Below the pieces are notes generated by a model. That model worked only from the letters and a program-made list of their open reading frames with translations. It searched no databases and was not told the DNA's origin. From positions 62,001-126,000 of the forward strand of contig JAGVMP010000009.1 of NCBI GenBank assembly GCA_020053735.1: DNA of 64,000 bases, given 5' to 3'. Origin of the DNA: Pseudomonadota bacterium. Its GTDB lineage: Bacteria > Pseudomonadota > Gammaproteobacteria > Burkholderiales > Methylophilaceae. This document shows, piece after piece, positions 37,131 through 46,834 of the stretch (position 1 is the first letter of the stretch; every line of letters begins with the position of its first letter). The position numbers were made by a program, and so were the translations under genes.

Positions 37131-38420
37131 ATGCGGCGTAATTCTTTACAGGTGATGATAGGCCATGTGCCTGTGGGTGGCGGCTTAGTTGGTGCGCCAG
37201 TGGCGTCAGTTGTAGTGCAAAGCATGACCAACACTGATACCGCCGATGCAGAAGCAACTATTCAGCAGGTATTCGAGCTATGGCAGGCGGGTAGTGAGGT
37301 GGTGCGCATTACCGTCAACTCGCCCGAGGCAGCCGCGCAAGTGGGGGCGATACGCAAAGGCCTAGATGACTTGGGTTGCAATGTGCCGCTGGTCGGCGAC
37401 TTCCATTACAACGGCCATAAGCTGCTAGCTGCTTACCCTGATTGTGCCAAAGCACTTGCAAAGTATCGCATCAATCCAGGCAATGTGGGCAAAGGCAGCA
37501 AGCGCGACGAGCAGTTTGCTTCGATGATTGAAGCCGCCATTCAATACCAAAAAAGTGTGCGCATTGGCGTGAACTGGGGTAGCCTGGACCAAGCCAAAAT
37601 GGCGCAAATGATGGATGAAAACGCTACACGCGTTGATCCATTATCCTCCGATGAATTGATGCGTGAAGCGCTTATTCAATCCGCATTAGAAAGCGCCCAA
37701 CAAGCCGTAGATATTGGCTTACAACCGAACCAGATTATTATTTCCTGCAAGGTTAGCAACGTACAAGATTTAGTCAAAGTGTATCGCGAGCTGGCCAAAC
37801 GCTGCGATTATCCACTGCATTTAGGCCTAACCGAGGCGGGCATGGGCAGCAAGGGTATCGTTGCCTCAACCGCCGCGCTGTCGCTATTACTTCAGGAAGG
37901 TATTGGCGACACCATTCGCGTTAGTCTCACACCAGAGCCTAACGAAAGCCGCACCAAAGAAGTAGTGGTAGCGCAAGAAATTTTGCAAACCATGGGTATC
38001 CGCTCATTCACCCCTTTGGTCACGGCATGCCCAGGTTGCGGACGCACCACTTCGACCTACTTTCAAGAGCTCGCCATGCAGATCCAAAGCTATCTGCGCA
38101 CTCAAATGCCGGTTTGGCGTAAAAATTACCCGGGCGTGGAGGACATGAGCGTGGCAGTGATGGGCTGTGTGGTAAATGGCCCGGGTGAATCAAAGCTGGC
38201 GAATATCGGTATCAGTTTGCCTGGTACTGGGGAGACACCAGTGGCGCCAGTATTTGTCGATGGCGAAAAAACCGTCACGTTAAAAGGCGACCACATTGCC
38301 GAAGAGTTTCAAGCGATTGTGGAAGAATACGTGCAAAAAAACTATGCGGAAGGCGGCAAGTTGCGCACCACATATGAAGCACAAAAAGTGATTCCGATTC
38401 GTGCAGTGAATAATGCCTAA
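37131..38420 (+). CDS. ispG: 4-hydroxy-3-methylbut-2-enyl diphosphate synthase (IspG/GcpE)
   Basis: Converts MEcPP to HMBPP in the non-mevalonate isoprenoid route with a 4Fe-4S cluster. 429 residues: TIM-barrel part opening with [24 protein letters not shown], then the cluster ligands in [14 protein letters not shown] and [10 protein letters not shown]. It has the extra insert typical of longer proteobacterial IspG. Starts 9 nt after rodZ and ends before a hairpin terminator. Confidence 0.97.
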   Translation: MRRNSLQVMIGHVPVGGGLVGAPVASVVVQSMTNTDTADAEATIQQVFELWQAGSEVVRITVNSPEAAAQVGAIRKGLDDLGCNVPLVGDFHYNGHKLLAAYPDCAKALAKYRINPGNVGKGSKRDEQFASMIEAAIQYQKSVRIGVNWGSLDQAKMAQMMDENATRVDPLSSDELMREALIQSALESAQQAVDIGLQPNQIIISCKVSNVQDLVKVYRELAKRCDYPLHLGLTEAGMGSKGIVASTAALSLLLQEGIGDTIRVSLTPEPNESRTKEVVVAQEILQTMGIRSFTPLVTACPGCGRTTSTYFQELAMQIQSYLRTQMPVWRKNYPGVEDMSVAVMGCVVNGPGESKLANIGISLPGTGETPVAPVFVDGEKTVTLKGDHIAEEFQAIVEEYVQKNYAEGGKLRTTYEAQKVIPIRAVNNA

Positions 38421-38440
38421 ACACAAGCCTTTCGAGCAGT

Positions 38441-38484
38441 GCTCTGCAGGCCGCATGGATATTTCCTTGCAGAGCATGTTTTTT
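38441..38484 (+). terminator. ispG terminator formed by a 35-nt dispersed repeat (copy 3)
   Basis: GCTCTGCAGG (38441-38450) pairs with CCTTGCAGAGC (38465-38475) and is followed by ATGTTTTTT. This is the most symmetric copy of the repeat family and it works as a rho-independent terminator. Confidence 0.8.
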
Positions 38485-38532
38485 CTCTCGCTTGCTAAAA
38501 TAATATCAATTAATTAATAAATACTCATCAAA

Positions 38533-39813
38533 ATGGCAGAAGACCTAATACAAAAACCGCAACAAAAGATTCAAAGCATTAAGGGCTTCTACGATATCTT
38601 GCCTGAGCATACGCCGCTGTGGTTTAAGCTTGAAGACACCGCCCGAGCCATCCTTAGCCAATATGGCTACAACAATATACGCATGCCGATAGTAGAAGCG
38701 ACTGACTTATTTGTGCGTAGTGTGGGCGAACATACTGATATTGTTGAGAAGGAAATGTACGCGTGGACGGATGTGCTGAATGGTGACAAGCTCACTTTGC
38801 GCCCAGAAGGCACTGCGGGTTGTGTGCGGGCGGTGATAGAGAATAACCTCACCTACAATGGCCCAGTGCGGCTTTGGTATAGCGGGGCGATGTTCAGGCA
38901 CGAGAACGTGCAAAAAGGCCGTCAAAGACAATTTCACCAAATTGGTTGCGAGGCGTTTGGTTTTGAATCGCCAGAAGTTGATGCGGAACAAATCGTATTG
39001 TTGGCACGGCTCTGGCAGGCGCTTGGAATAAAAGATGTGGCGCTACAGCTTAATAGCATTGGCGATGCGGCTGAACGTGCAACTTACCGAAACACCTTGA
39101 TTGCCTATTTTGAAAAACACGCTGATGTGTTGGACGAGGACGCAAAGCGGCGTTTGCATACCAATCCTTTGCGTATCTTGGATAGCAAAAACCCACGTAT
39201 GCAAACCATGTGTGAGGCTGCGCCAAAATTGATGGGGGGTTTAGGTGAAGCCAGTCGAACCCATTTTGAAAAACTATGTCAATTGTTGCAGCAAGCGGGC
39301 ATTGCCTACAGCATTAACCATCGTCTAGTGCGCGGATTAGATTATTACAACCGCACTGTGTTCGAGTGGGTGACCACCAAGCTAGGTGCGCAAGGTACCA
39401 TTGCTGGCGGTGGTAGGTATGATACGTTGGTGGAACGTTTAGGTGGTATTACAACGCCTGCTTGTGGCTTTGCTATTGGCTTAGAGCGCGTATTTTTGCT
39501 GATGCAAGAATATGGCGTAACGGCAAATAATGTGCCGGATATTTATTTGGTGAATGTAGGTGAGTTGGCGGAACAACAGGCGTTTTCAGCTGCAGAAACG
39601 TTGCGCGAAGCAGGCTTAAATGTGGTGCTGCATGCAGGCGGCGGTAGTTTTAAATCGCAAATGAAAAAGGCCGATAGAAGTGGCGCGCGCTATGCGGCGA
39701 TTCTGGGCGATGATGAAGTGGCAGCTGGTGAAATCTCGCTAAAACCCTTATTGCAAGCGGGTGAACAAAAACGTTGTAAACTAAACGAAGTACGCAGTTT
39801 TATTGGGGAGTAA
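38533..39813 (+). CDS. hisS: histidyl-tRNA synthetase
   Basis: Class II aminoacyl-tRNA synthetase of 426 residues: motif 1 near 20-60 (KGFYDILPEHTPLW), motif 2 with FRHENVQKGRQRQFHQIGCEAFG, His-specific LVRGLDYYNRTVFEW, motif 3 (GFAIGLERV), and the C-terminal anticodon domain. The repeat-terminator upstream separates it from ispG. Confidence 0.97.
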   Translation: MAEDLIQKPQQKIQSIKGFYDILPEHTPLWFKLEDTARAILSQYGYNNIRMPIVEATDLFVRSVGEHTDIVEKEMYAWTDVLNGDKLTLRPEGTAGCVRAVIENNLTYNGPVRLWYSGAMFRHENVQKGRQRQFHQIGCEAFGFESPEVDAEQIVLLARLWQALGIKDVALQLNSIGDAAERATYRNTLIAYFEKHADVLDEDAKRRLHTNPLRILDSKNPRMQTMCEAAPKLMGGLGEASRTHFEKLCQLLQQAGIAYSINHRLVRGLDYYNRTVFEWVTTKLGAQGTIAGGGRYDTLVERLGGITTPACGFAIGLERVFLLMQEYGVTANNVPDIYLVNVGELAEQQAFSAAETLREAGLNVVLHAGGGSFKSQMKKADRSGARYAAILGDDEVAAGEISLKPLLQAGEQKRCKLNEVRSFIGE

Positions 39814-39817
39814 AAGC

Positions 39818-40570
39818 ATGAGCGAAAATAAAAGTTTTTCTAATGCAATTATCGTATTGGGCTTATTGCTCGCCATTGGTATGGCCAGTGCTGCTTTTAT
39901 TTTAGGTGTGCAAGCCAAGCGTGCTGTAGCCGGCCAGCAAAGTATTACTGTGAAAGGCTTGGCTGAAAAACCGATTAAGGCCGATAGTGCTACTTGGATG
40001 CTGAATATTGGTGTGACCGATGCCGAACAGCGAGGCGCGTTAGAAAAATTAGCCACTGAGCGTAAAGTGCTAGAAGCTTTTTTGATTAAACAAGGCTTGC
40101 CTAAAGAAACTTGGGATTGGAGTGTGGAAGGTATCGCTGATCACTATGAAGAGATTTTTGTTAAAGATACGCCACGCCAAGTTCGTAATGGCTTTGATGC
40201 TTACCAGTCGGTAGTTATCAGCAGTAAAGATTTAGATAAAATTACGCTAGCGAATCAAGCTATTTTGCAACTGCGTGCTGATAACCATCCAATTACCGCA
40301 CAACCGCCCGCATATTTGGTGAGTGGTTTAGAGCAAGTCAAAATGTCGTTAATTTCTGATGCCACTAAAAATGCGCGCAGCCGTGCCACTGAGTTTGTGA
40401 AGCAAGATGGGGTAAAAGTAGGGGTGATGAAATCTGCTAACCAAGGTGCATTCTACATTTTAGCTAAGGGTGGCGAGGCCAGTGATGACAGCTACGGCGG
40501 CACTTATGATAAATCGACCATTGAAAAAACAGCGCGTGTGGTAGTGACGATTGTCTATAATATTGAATAA
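39818..40570 (+). CDS. SIMPL domain-containing membrane-anchored protein
   Basis: The ATG at 39818 has GGGGAG 7-12 nt upstream. 250 residues: uncleaved signal anchor (about 9-30, AIIVLGLLLAIGMASAAFIL), then a SIMPL/DUF541 domain (SITVKGLAEKPIKADSATW, then repeated beta-alpha units to the C-terminus). Family members include BP26 and YggE, which form rings and affect oxidative stress; a precise role is not known. An unusual guest in the hisS-yfgM interval. Confidence 0.9.
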   Translation: MSENKSFSNAIIVLGLLLAIGMASAAFILGVQAKRAVAGQQSITVKGLAEKPIKADSATWMLNIGVTDAEQRGALEKLATERKVLEAFLIKQGLPKETWDWSVEGIADHYEEIFVKDTPRQVRNGFDAYQSVVISSKDLDKITLANQAILQLRADNHPITAQPPAYLVSGLEQVKMSLISDATKNARSRATEFVKQDGVKVGVMKSANQGAFYILAKGGEASDDSYGGTYDKSTIEKTARVVVTIVYNIE

Positions 40571-40596
40571 GTTAGAACATAGAGTAAGCTAAATTC

Positions 40597-41445
40597 GTGA
40601 GCGAAATTTTAAAGATTACCAACCTTAGCATTACCCCTAAAAACACGCCAAGCCGCTTGCTGGTAAATAACGTCAGCTTGACTTTATCAGCAGGCAAAAC
40701 CACGTGTATCGTGGGCGAATCTGGTAGTGGAAAAAGCCTCACCGCGTTGAGCATCATGAGTTTGCTTTCATCGCAGCTGCTAGCTAGCGGCAATATTGTG
40801 TTTCAAGGACAAGATATTACCAAGTTAGACGAAAAATCGCTGCAATCCATTCGTGGTGCAAAAATTGGCATGATATTTCAAGAGCCGATGACTTCACTCA
40901 ACCCCGTGCTCACGGTAGGTTATCAAATTGGCGAGAGTTTAACCGCGCATTTGGGTTTAAAAGGCCAGGCCTTAAAAGATAAAATTACTGCATTGCTCAC
41001 ACAGGTTGGTATTCCGGCCGAGCGCGCCAATAGCTACCCCGACGAGCTGTCTGGCGGGCAGCGCCAGCGCGTGATGATTGCCATGAGCATTGCCTGTGAG
41101 CCTGCATTGTTGATTGCTGACGAGCCAACCACTGCGCTGGATGTAACGGTCCAAGCGCAAATCTTACAATTGTTAGATGCATTGAAAACACGCATGAATA
41201 TGGCCATGCTGTTTATTACCCACGATTTTGGCGTGGTAGCAGATATTGCCGATGACGTGATTGTGATGTTTCGCGGTGAGATTGTTGAAACAGGCAGCAA
41301 AAAAGACGTACTGACAAAGCCCAAACATCCTTACACCAAGGCACTGTTGGCCTGCGTGCCAGATGCAGAGGGCAAAAAACAATTGAAGCCGATTGATTAT
41401 GCTTGGTTGAAAGATGGACTCATAGAAGACAAGGTCGTCGCATGA
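40597..41445 (+). CDS. peptide/nickel-type ABC transporter ATPase (OppD/DppD-like)
   Basis: 282 residues with GESGSGKS (Walker A, about 45-52), Q-loop FQEPMTSLNP, LSGGQRQRV, Walker B LLIADEPTTALD and the H-loop. It corresponds to the first half of the fused YejF of E. coli. No permease or binding protein gene is near. The next ATPase overlaps it by 4 nt (ATGA). Confidence 0.93.
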   Translation: MSEILKITNLSITPKNTPSRLLVNNVSLTLSAGKTTCIVGESGSGKSLTALSIMSLLSSQLLASGNIVFQGQDITKLDEKSLQSIRGAKIGMIFQEPMTSLNPVLTVGYQIGESLTAHLGLKGQALKDKITALLTQVGIPAERANSYPDELSGGQRQRVMIAMSIACEPALLIADEPTTALDVTVQAQILQLLDALKTRMNMAMLFITHDFGVVADIADDVIVMFRGEIVETGSKKDVLTKPKHPYTKALLACVPDAEGKKQLKPIDYAWLKDGLIEDKVVA

Positions 41446-42254
41446 GTCAACAAATTTCAGAAAACATTATTTTACAAGCCAATCATTTAGTCAAAAGCTA
41501 TAGCCAGCGCAGCGGCCGCTTTGGCTTTGGTAGTAGCCAAGTGAAAGCGCTCGACGATGTTAGTATTTCTCTAAAGGCAGGTTCAACGCTGGCGGTGGTA
41601 GGTGAATCTGGTAGCGGTAAATCCACTTTGGCACGTTGTCTGTTACAATTGCACCCGTTTGATGGTGGCGAAGTAATTTTTGAAGGGCAAGACCTCGCCA
41701 AGCTACAAGGTCAAGCACTGCGCGATGTGCGTAAGTATTTGCAGATGGTATTTCAAGATCCTTTTGCATCGCTGAATCCACGCATGAAAGTAGGCGAGAT
41801 TGTGGGTGAGGGTTTGCTGATTCATGGTATGGGCTCAGCCACCGAGCAAAAACAGAGAATGCTACAAATGTTGTTGCGTGTGGGGTTAAGTGCAGATGAT
41901 GCATTAAAATACCCACACCAATTTTCAGGTGGACAGCGCCAACGGATTGGTATTGCGCGTGCTTTGGTGTTAAATCCAAAAGTAGTGGTGTGCGACGAGC
42001 CGGTATCAGCCTTAGATGTATCCGTACAGGCACAAATTTTGTTATTACTCAAAGAGTTGCAACAAGAAATGGGCTTGAGTTATATTTTCATTAGTCACGA
42101 TTTACGTGTAGTGCGGCATGTGGCGGATGAAATTGTAGTCATGCACAAAGGTAAAATTGTAGAGCAAGGCGCTGTGGAGGCTATTTATAATGCACCGCAG
42201 CAACCTTATACGCAGCAGTTGTTAAGCGCAATTCCAGGACGAAAAGCAGCTTAA
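41442..42254 (+). CDS. peptide/nickel-type ABC transporter ATPase (OppF/DppF-like)
   Basis: ATG at 41442 overlaps the previous stop as ATGA; an upstream open extension of 13 codons lacks similarity. 270 residues: a Phe/Gly insert after the first strand (SGRFGFGSSQVKALDD), as in OppF and the second half of YejF, GESGSGKST, FQDPFASLNP, FSGGQRQRI, DEPVSALD. Makes a heterodimer with the preceding ATPase; the permeases must be elsewhere. Confidence 0.93.
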   Translation: MSQQISENIILQANHLVKSYSQRSGRFGFGSSQVKALDDVSISLKAGSTLAVVGESGSGKSTLARCLLQLHPFDGGEVIFEGQDLAKLQGQALRDVRKYLQMVFQDPFASLNPRMKVGEIVGEGLLIHGMGSATEQKQRMLQMLLRVGLSADDALKYPHQFSGGQRQRIGIARALVLNPKVVVCDEPVSALDVSVQAQILLLLKELQQEMGLSYIFISHDLRVVRHVADEIVVMHKGKIVEQGAVEAIYNAPQQPYTQQLLSAIPGRKAA

Positions 42255-42279
42255 TAATTACGCTCGAGAGAATTTAAAT

Positions 42280-42314
42280 GCTTTGTAAGCAATATGGATA
42301 TTGGGCTGCAGGGC
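42280..42314 (+). repeat. dispersed 35-nt repeat, copy 4
   Basis: Begins GCTTTGTAAG and ends GGGCTGCAGGGC, followed by TCGTTTTG. The arms pair with G-U wobbles, consistent with a hairpin at the end of the ABC transcript. Confidence 0.7.
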
Positions 42315-42369
42315 AGTCGTTTTGATTAATCATTTTGTATTAATAATTAGTAAAAATTAGGACGAATAA

Positions 42370-42996
42370 ATGGCATACGATTTAGAAGAGCAAGAGCAGT
42401 TAGACGAGTTTAAAGCTTGGTGGAATAAACATGGGAAAATGGCGATTAATCTGGTATTGGCAGTTTTAATCGCTTACGCAGGTTGGCAAGCTTATGGTTA
42501 CTTTCAGAACAAAAAAGCGGTAGAAGCCTCTGAACTATATCAAGCGCTGGTAGTAACGGATATCAACAAAACTGCAGAAATTAAAACGCAGTCTGCTAAA
42601 TTGATGGATAGTTACGCTGGTACCCCTTATGCAGGTCGCGCTGCTGTGTTTGCGGCAAAAGCCAATTTTGCTGCCAATGATGACAAAAGCGCCAAAGCCC
42701 AATTAGAATGGGCCATTAAAAACGCCAAAGAAGGTGCTGTAAAAGCGATTGCTGGCTTGCACTTAGCAAGTGTTTTGTTCGAAGAAAAAGACTACGATGG
42801 TGCACAAATAGTGTTAGCAGCCATTAGTGACAAAGGCTACGAAGGCCTAAAAGCAAGCTTGCAAGGTGACGTGTATTTGGCACAAGGTAAACAAGCAGAG
42901 GCAAAAAAGGCATTTGAAAGTGCGCTGGATAATTTGGACGCACAAGGTAGATTGCATCAATACACGCAGCAAAAACTTGAATCTTTAGGTGCTTAA
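42370..42996 (+). CDS. yfgM: YfgM/tetratricopeptide ancillary SecYEG subunit
   Basis: 208 residues: short cytoplasmic start (MAYDLEEQEQLDEFKAWWNKHG), one membrane helix (about 23-43), then TPR-like repeats in the periplasm. The family works with SecYEG and PpiD in periplasmic folding. It occupies its usual place ahead of bamB. Confidence 0.93.
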   Translation: MAYDLEEQEQLDEFKAWWNKHGKMAINLVLAVLIAYAGWQAYGYFQNKKAVEASELYQALVVTDINKTAEIKTQSAKLMDSYAGTPYAGRAAVFAAKANFAANDDKSAKAQLEWAIKNAKEGAVKAIAGLHLASVLFEEKDYDGAQIVLAAISDKGYEGLKASLQGDVYLAQGKQAEAKKAFESALDNLDAQGRLHQYTQQKLESLGA

Positions 42997-43024
42997 ATTT
43001 ACGCCCTAGGCTAATTACTACTCC

Positions 43025-44482
43025 ATGTTACGCACATCATTTATCCGATTATTTTTATTGTTAAGCTTGCTTGGCATCACTGCCTGTAGCGCGCTTACCG
43101 AGTTGCGCCAAGACTTTGCCGACAGGGTATTTGGTCGTGAGCCACCCAACCCACCAGCGGAATTAGAAGATATTCTACCAACGCATACTGCGAAAATAGA
43201 TTGGTCCAGCAACGTAGGCAAAACTGAAAAATTCGACTATACACCTGCGCTCGATTCTACCGCGGTTTATGCCGCTAATGCCGAAGGCGAGATTTCAAAA
43301 TTAGACCCTGCCAATGGCCGTCAAATATGGGTTGTTAATGTAGGTGAGCCCATTAGCGGCGGCGTGGGTGTTGGTGCTGGCATTGTGTTGGTGGGCAGCA
43401 GCAAAGGTAACGTGTTTGCTTATGACGTATCTGGAAAACTAGTGTGGAAAGCAAAGCTTTCTAGCGAGATTTTAAGTGTGCCACGCTATTTTGACGGTGT
43501 CGTCATTGCGCGGTCAGGCGATAACCGTATATATGGTCTAGATGCTACCGATGGTAGCCGAAAATGGGTATATGAGCGGATTAATCCAGCGCTGACATTA
43601 CGTAGTAGTGTGGGTGTGGTGGTTGATAGTGGTGCGATATACGCGGGTTTTGCAGGCGGTAAAATGGTGGCTATCCGTGCCGATAACGGTAAGCTGATAT
43701 GGGAGGCCACAGTTGCGCAACCCAAAGGTGTGACTGAGATTGAGCGTATTGCAGACATTACTAGTTTACCTGTGGTGGATGGCGCATTAGTATATGCCGT
43801 GGCATATCAAGGGAAAATTGCGGCGGTAGATCGCAGAACTGGTAGAGTAGTCTGGAATCGCGACATTTCAAGTTACAGTGGTTTGAATGCGGAAGATGGC
43901 AAAATATTTGTTTCGCACACTCTAGGTGCTGTTTACTCACTTGATTACACTTCAGGCAAAACTTTTTGGCGACAGGGCGCATTGGCAAATCGGCGTTTAA
44001 CTGCACCATTACCGATGGGTGGCGTGATTGCAGTGGGTGATTTAGAAGGGTACGTACACTTTTTGACGCGTGAAGAAGGCAAATTCGCCGCACGCATTCA
44101 GTTAGACAGTAATGCAGTGATGTCGTTAATTGCTGGTGCTAAATCAAATCAATTGATTGCGGAAACACGTGATGGTGGTTTGTATGCGATTAGCATCAGT
44201 GAAAGCAATGTTAAATCAACAGCAGAGCCAATCCCAGCTTCAAAACTTAGTACTGAATCGGTGCCAGAACCTTCACCAGAACCTGCTCCAGCAAGAATAA
44301 CAATTCCTGAGCAAGAAGCTGCACCATCCTTGATGCAAGAGCCCGCTATACCAGAATCTCCTGCAGAACCTAACTCTGAGCGTAGTATTTTGTTCCAAAA
44401 TAACGATTCAATTTTGCTTCCTGATAGCAACAACCAAGATAACAGCGGCCCAGGCATTAGATTGCCCAGCTCAGAGCAGTAA
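43025..44482 (+). CDS. bamB: outer membrane assembly lipoprotein BamB
   Basis: Part of the BAM complex that inserts outer-membrane proteins. 485 residues against about 390 in E. coli: lipobox GITAC (Cys near 20), then PQQ-type beta-propeller repeats (DPANGRQIWVVNVGEPISGG, DATDGSRKWVYERI, DRRTGRVVWNRDI and others) to about 395. The last 90 residues are a low-complexity Pro/Glu/Ser/Asn tail with no fold. Gene order bamB-der is standard. Confidence 0.95.
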   Translation: MLRTSFIRLFLLLSLLGITACSALTELRQDFADRVFGREPPNPPAELEDILPTHTAKIDWSSNVGKTEKFDYTPALDSTAVYAANAEGEISKLDPANGRQIWVVNVGEPISGGVGVGAGIVLVGSSKGNVFAYDVSGKLVWKAKLSSEILSVPRYFDGVVIARSGDNRIYGLDATDGSRKWVYERINPALTLRSSVGVVVDSGAIYAGFAGGKMVAIRADNGKLIWEATVAQPKGVTEIERIADITSLPVVDGALVYAVAYQGKIAAVDRRTGRVVWNRDISSYSGLNAEDGKIFVSHTLGAVYSLDYTSGKTFWRQGALANRRLTAPLPMGGVIAVGDLEGYVHFLTREEGKFAARIQLDSNAVMSLIAGAKSNQLIAETRDGGLYAISISESNVKSTAEPIPASKLSTESVPEPSPEPAPARITIPEQEAAPSLMQEPAIPESPAEPNSERSILFQNNDSILLPDSNNQDNSGPGIRLPSSEQ

Positions 44483-44507
44483 TAAACAAGCGCTTCAGTA
44501 AACAACT

Positions 44508-45941
44508 ATGTTACCTACTATCGTACTCGTTGGACGTCCCAACGTTGGAAAATCCACCCTTTTTAATCGCCTGACCAAAAGTCGAGATGCGCTAGTAGCA
44601 GACTTGCCTGGCCTTACGCGTGACCGCCACTATGGTCGCGGCATTGGCAGCAGCAAACCATATCTGGTGATTGATACTGGCGGGTTTGAGCCCACTGCAG
44701 AGTCAGGCATTTTAAAAGAAATGGCCAAACAAACTTTGCTGGCAATTGATGAAGCAGATGTGGTGATTTTTATTGTCGATGGTCGTGCAGGTATGACGCC
44801 GCAAGAATTTATTATTGCGGATAAATTGCGCCGCGCCCAGCGCCCAGTGTTGCTAGCTGTGAACAAAACTGAAGGTATGAATCGTGCGGTAGTGGCGGCG
44901 GATTTTCACGAGTTAGGCCTTGGCGAACCCCTGTCTATTTCATCTGCACACGGTGAAGGCGTTAAAGATTTAATCGAGTTAGCACTAGAAGATTTTCCAG
45001 AACCTGACTTTGATGAGAAATCGCCCAATAACAAAGTACCGAGAATCGCCATTGTGGGTCGTCCTAACGTCGGTAAGTCTACCCTTGTTAATGCGTTGCT
45101 TGGCGAGGAGCGCGTGATTGCGTTTGACGAGCCAGGTACCACGCGTGATTCAATTGAAATTGAACTCGAAAAAAACGGTAAAAATTACATTATTATCGAC
45201 ACAGCTGGCGTACGTAAGCGTGGTCGCGTGTTCGAGTCGATTGAAAAATTCTCTGTGATAAAAACCATGCAGGCCATTGAAGACGCTAATGTGGCGATTT
45301 TAGTGGTGGATGCACAAGAAGGTATTACTGAGCAAGATGCCCATGTAGCCGCCTATATATTGGATGCAGGGCGTGCACTCGTAGTCGCGATTAATAAATG
45401 GGATGGTTTAGTTGATGATGAGCGCGAGTTTATTAAAAACGAAATTGACAGGAAACTGAAATTTTTAGATTTTGCTAAATTTCACTACATTTCAGCGTTA
45501 CGCAAAAAAGGCTTGCCAGAATTGTTGGTATCAGTAGATGGCGCATTTAAAGCGGCCATGGCCAAACTTGCCACGCCACAACTGACAAGAGTTTTAATCG
45601 ACGCAGTCGCGCAACATCAACCGCCCGTCAGTCGTGGCACCAGACCTAAGTTACGCTATGCACACCAAGGCGGCATGAATCCGCCGATAGTGGTGGTGCA
45701 TGGCAACCATGTGGATGGCGTAAAAGACAGTTATAAGCGCTTTTTAGAGGGCGTGTTTCGCAAGACATTCCAACTAACAGGCACGCCATTGCGCGTGCAA
45801 TTTAAACAAGGCGATAACCCATTCGCCGAGCCAGAGAACAAACGTAAAGCAGGCGAGGGCATTGTGAGCATGCGTCGCCGCAAAACGGCGCAACGTGCTG
45901 AGTTAAAAGCTAAAAAAGACGTAGAAGATAAAAAACGCTAA
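44508..45941 (+). CDS. der: ribosome-assembly GTPase Der (EngA)
   Basis: Essential GTPase for 50S assembly. 477 residues with two G domains, each opening with GRPNVGKST (about 8-16 and 185-193), [17 protein letters not shown] switch regions, NKTEG/NKWD, and a C-terminal KH-like domain ending in a Lys/Arg-rich tail. Converges on bamD with a 10-nt gap and no obvious terminator. Confidence 0.97.
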   Translation: MLPTIVLVGRPNVGKSTLFNRLTKSRDALVADLPGLTRDRHYGRGIGSSKPYLVIDTGGFEPTAESGILKEMAKQTLLAIDEADVVIFIVDGRAGMTPQEFIIADKLRRAQRPVLLAVNKTEGMNRAVVAADFHELGLGEPLSISSAHGEGVKDLIELALEDFPEPDFDEKSPNNKVPRIAIVGRPNVGKSTLVNALLGEERVIAFDEPGTTRDSIEIELEKNGKNYIIIDTAGVRKRGRVFESIEKFSVIKTMQAIEDANVAILVVDAQEGITEQDAHVAAYILDAGRALVVAINKWDGLVDDEREFIKNEIDRKLKFLDFAKFHYISALRKKGLPELLVSVDGAFKAAMAKLATPQLTRVLIDAVAQHQPPVSRGTRPKLRYAHQGGMNPPIVVVHGNHVDGVKDSYKRFLEGVFRKTFQLTGTPLRVQFKQGDNPFAEPENKRKAGEGIVSMRRRKTAQRAELKAKKDVEDKKR

Positions 45942-45951
45942 GCCGTTCGCT

Positions 45952-46785
45952 TTATCTGTCTTCTAGGCTTTCCCAAAATTTCCACCACACGCGTTCATCT
46001 TCTACCACTTTGCCTGTTACCAGTGGATTTTGCGGATAATTGGTTTTAAGCACACGCACTGTGTCTTGCTTTAAATCATCCAGTCCCATGTAATCATAAG
46101 CGCTGACGGTTATCACCAACGCCTCTTCCACAGAAGCTGAGTTTGGATAGTATTCCAGCACGTATTTGGCACGATTTAATGCCGCCAAATAGGCTTGCCG
46201 CTTCATATAGTAGCGTGCCACGTGCAACTCGTGCTGCGAGAGTGAGTTAACTAGGTAAACCATACGCTGCGTGGAATCTTTAAAATAGCGGCTTTTTGGG
46301 TAGCGGTCGGTCAGCTCTTTAAATGAAGCGAATGACAATTTAAGCGTTTTTGGATCGCGGTCGCTAATCTCTTGCAGGGAGTATTTTTCAATTACGCCGC
46401 GCTCGTTAAAGGTGGCAAGGCCTTTTAAGTAGTAAGCGTAATCAACATTAGGATGGTTGGGGTGCAGCTTGATGAAGCGGTCAGCCGCTGCGACGCAAGA
46501 GATTGGGTCACTCTTTTTGTAATAGGCGTAAGCAATCTCTAATTGCGCTTGCGTGGCGTATTTGCCATGTGGGAAGCGCGATTCTAACTTTTGAAAATAA
46601 CCAATAGCTTTATCATAATCTCTGTCAATCATTCTTTCTTCACCAGCTTGATAGATGCGCTCGGCCTGCCAGCCTTTGGTGTCATCTAATTCTGTCGGAT
46701 CGCCAAAAATGGCACAAGCATTAAGAAATAAAGCTAAAAGACTAATGCATAAAAGCTGTAAAATATACTGAGTAATACGTTTCAT
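45952..46785 (-). CDS. bamD: outer membrane assembly lipoprotein BamD
   Basis: Starting at ATG 46785 gives 277 residues (a TTG five codons upstream is open but less likely). Lipoprotein signal ITQYILQLLCISLLALFLNAC with lipobox LNAC, then TPR repeats from about 43 (AERIYQAGEERMIDRDYDKAIGYFQKLESRFPHG pattern). Partner of BamA/B. It is divergent from rluD, as is usual. Confidence 0.95.
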   Translation of the reverse strand: MKRITQYILQLLCISLLALFLNACAIFGDPTELDDTKGWQAERIYQAGEERMIDRDYDKAIGYFQKLESRFPHGKYATQAQLEIAYAYYKKSDPISCVAAADRFIKLHPNHPNVDYAYYLKGLATFNERGVIEKYSLQEISDRDPKTLKLSFASFKELTDRYPKSRYFKDSTQRMVYLVNSLSQHELHVARYYMKRQAYLAALNRAKYVLEYYPNSASVEEALVITVSAYDYMGLDDLKQDTVRVLKTNYPQNPLVTGKVVEDERVWWKFWESLEDR

Positions 46786-46834
46786 TAGCAATTTCAACAA
46801 GAATACCTAAAATTAATTAGCACTATTATAACCG

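Noticed and set aside
41403-41445. Frameshift splitting a fused YejF
   Set aside because: The two ATPase genes overlap as ATGA and each is complete with its own start and family termini, so they are two genes.
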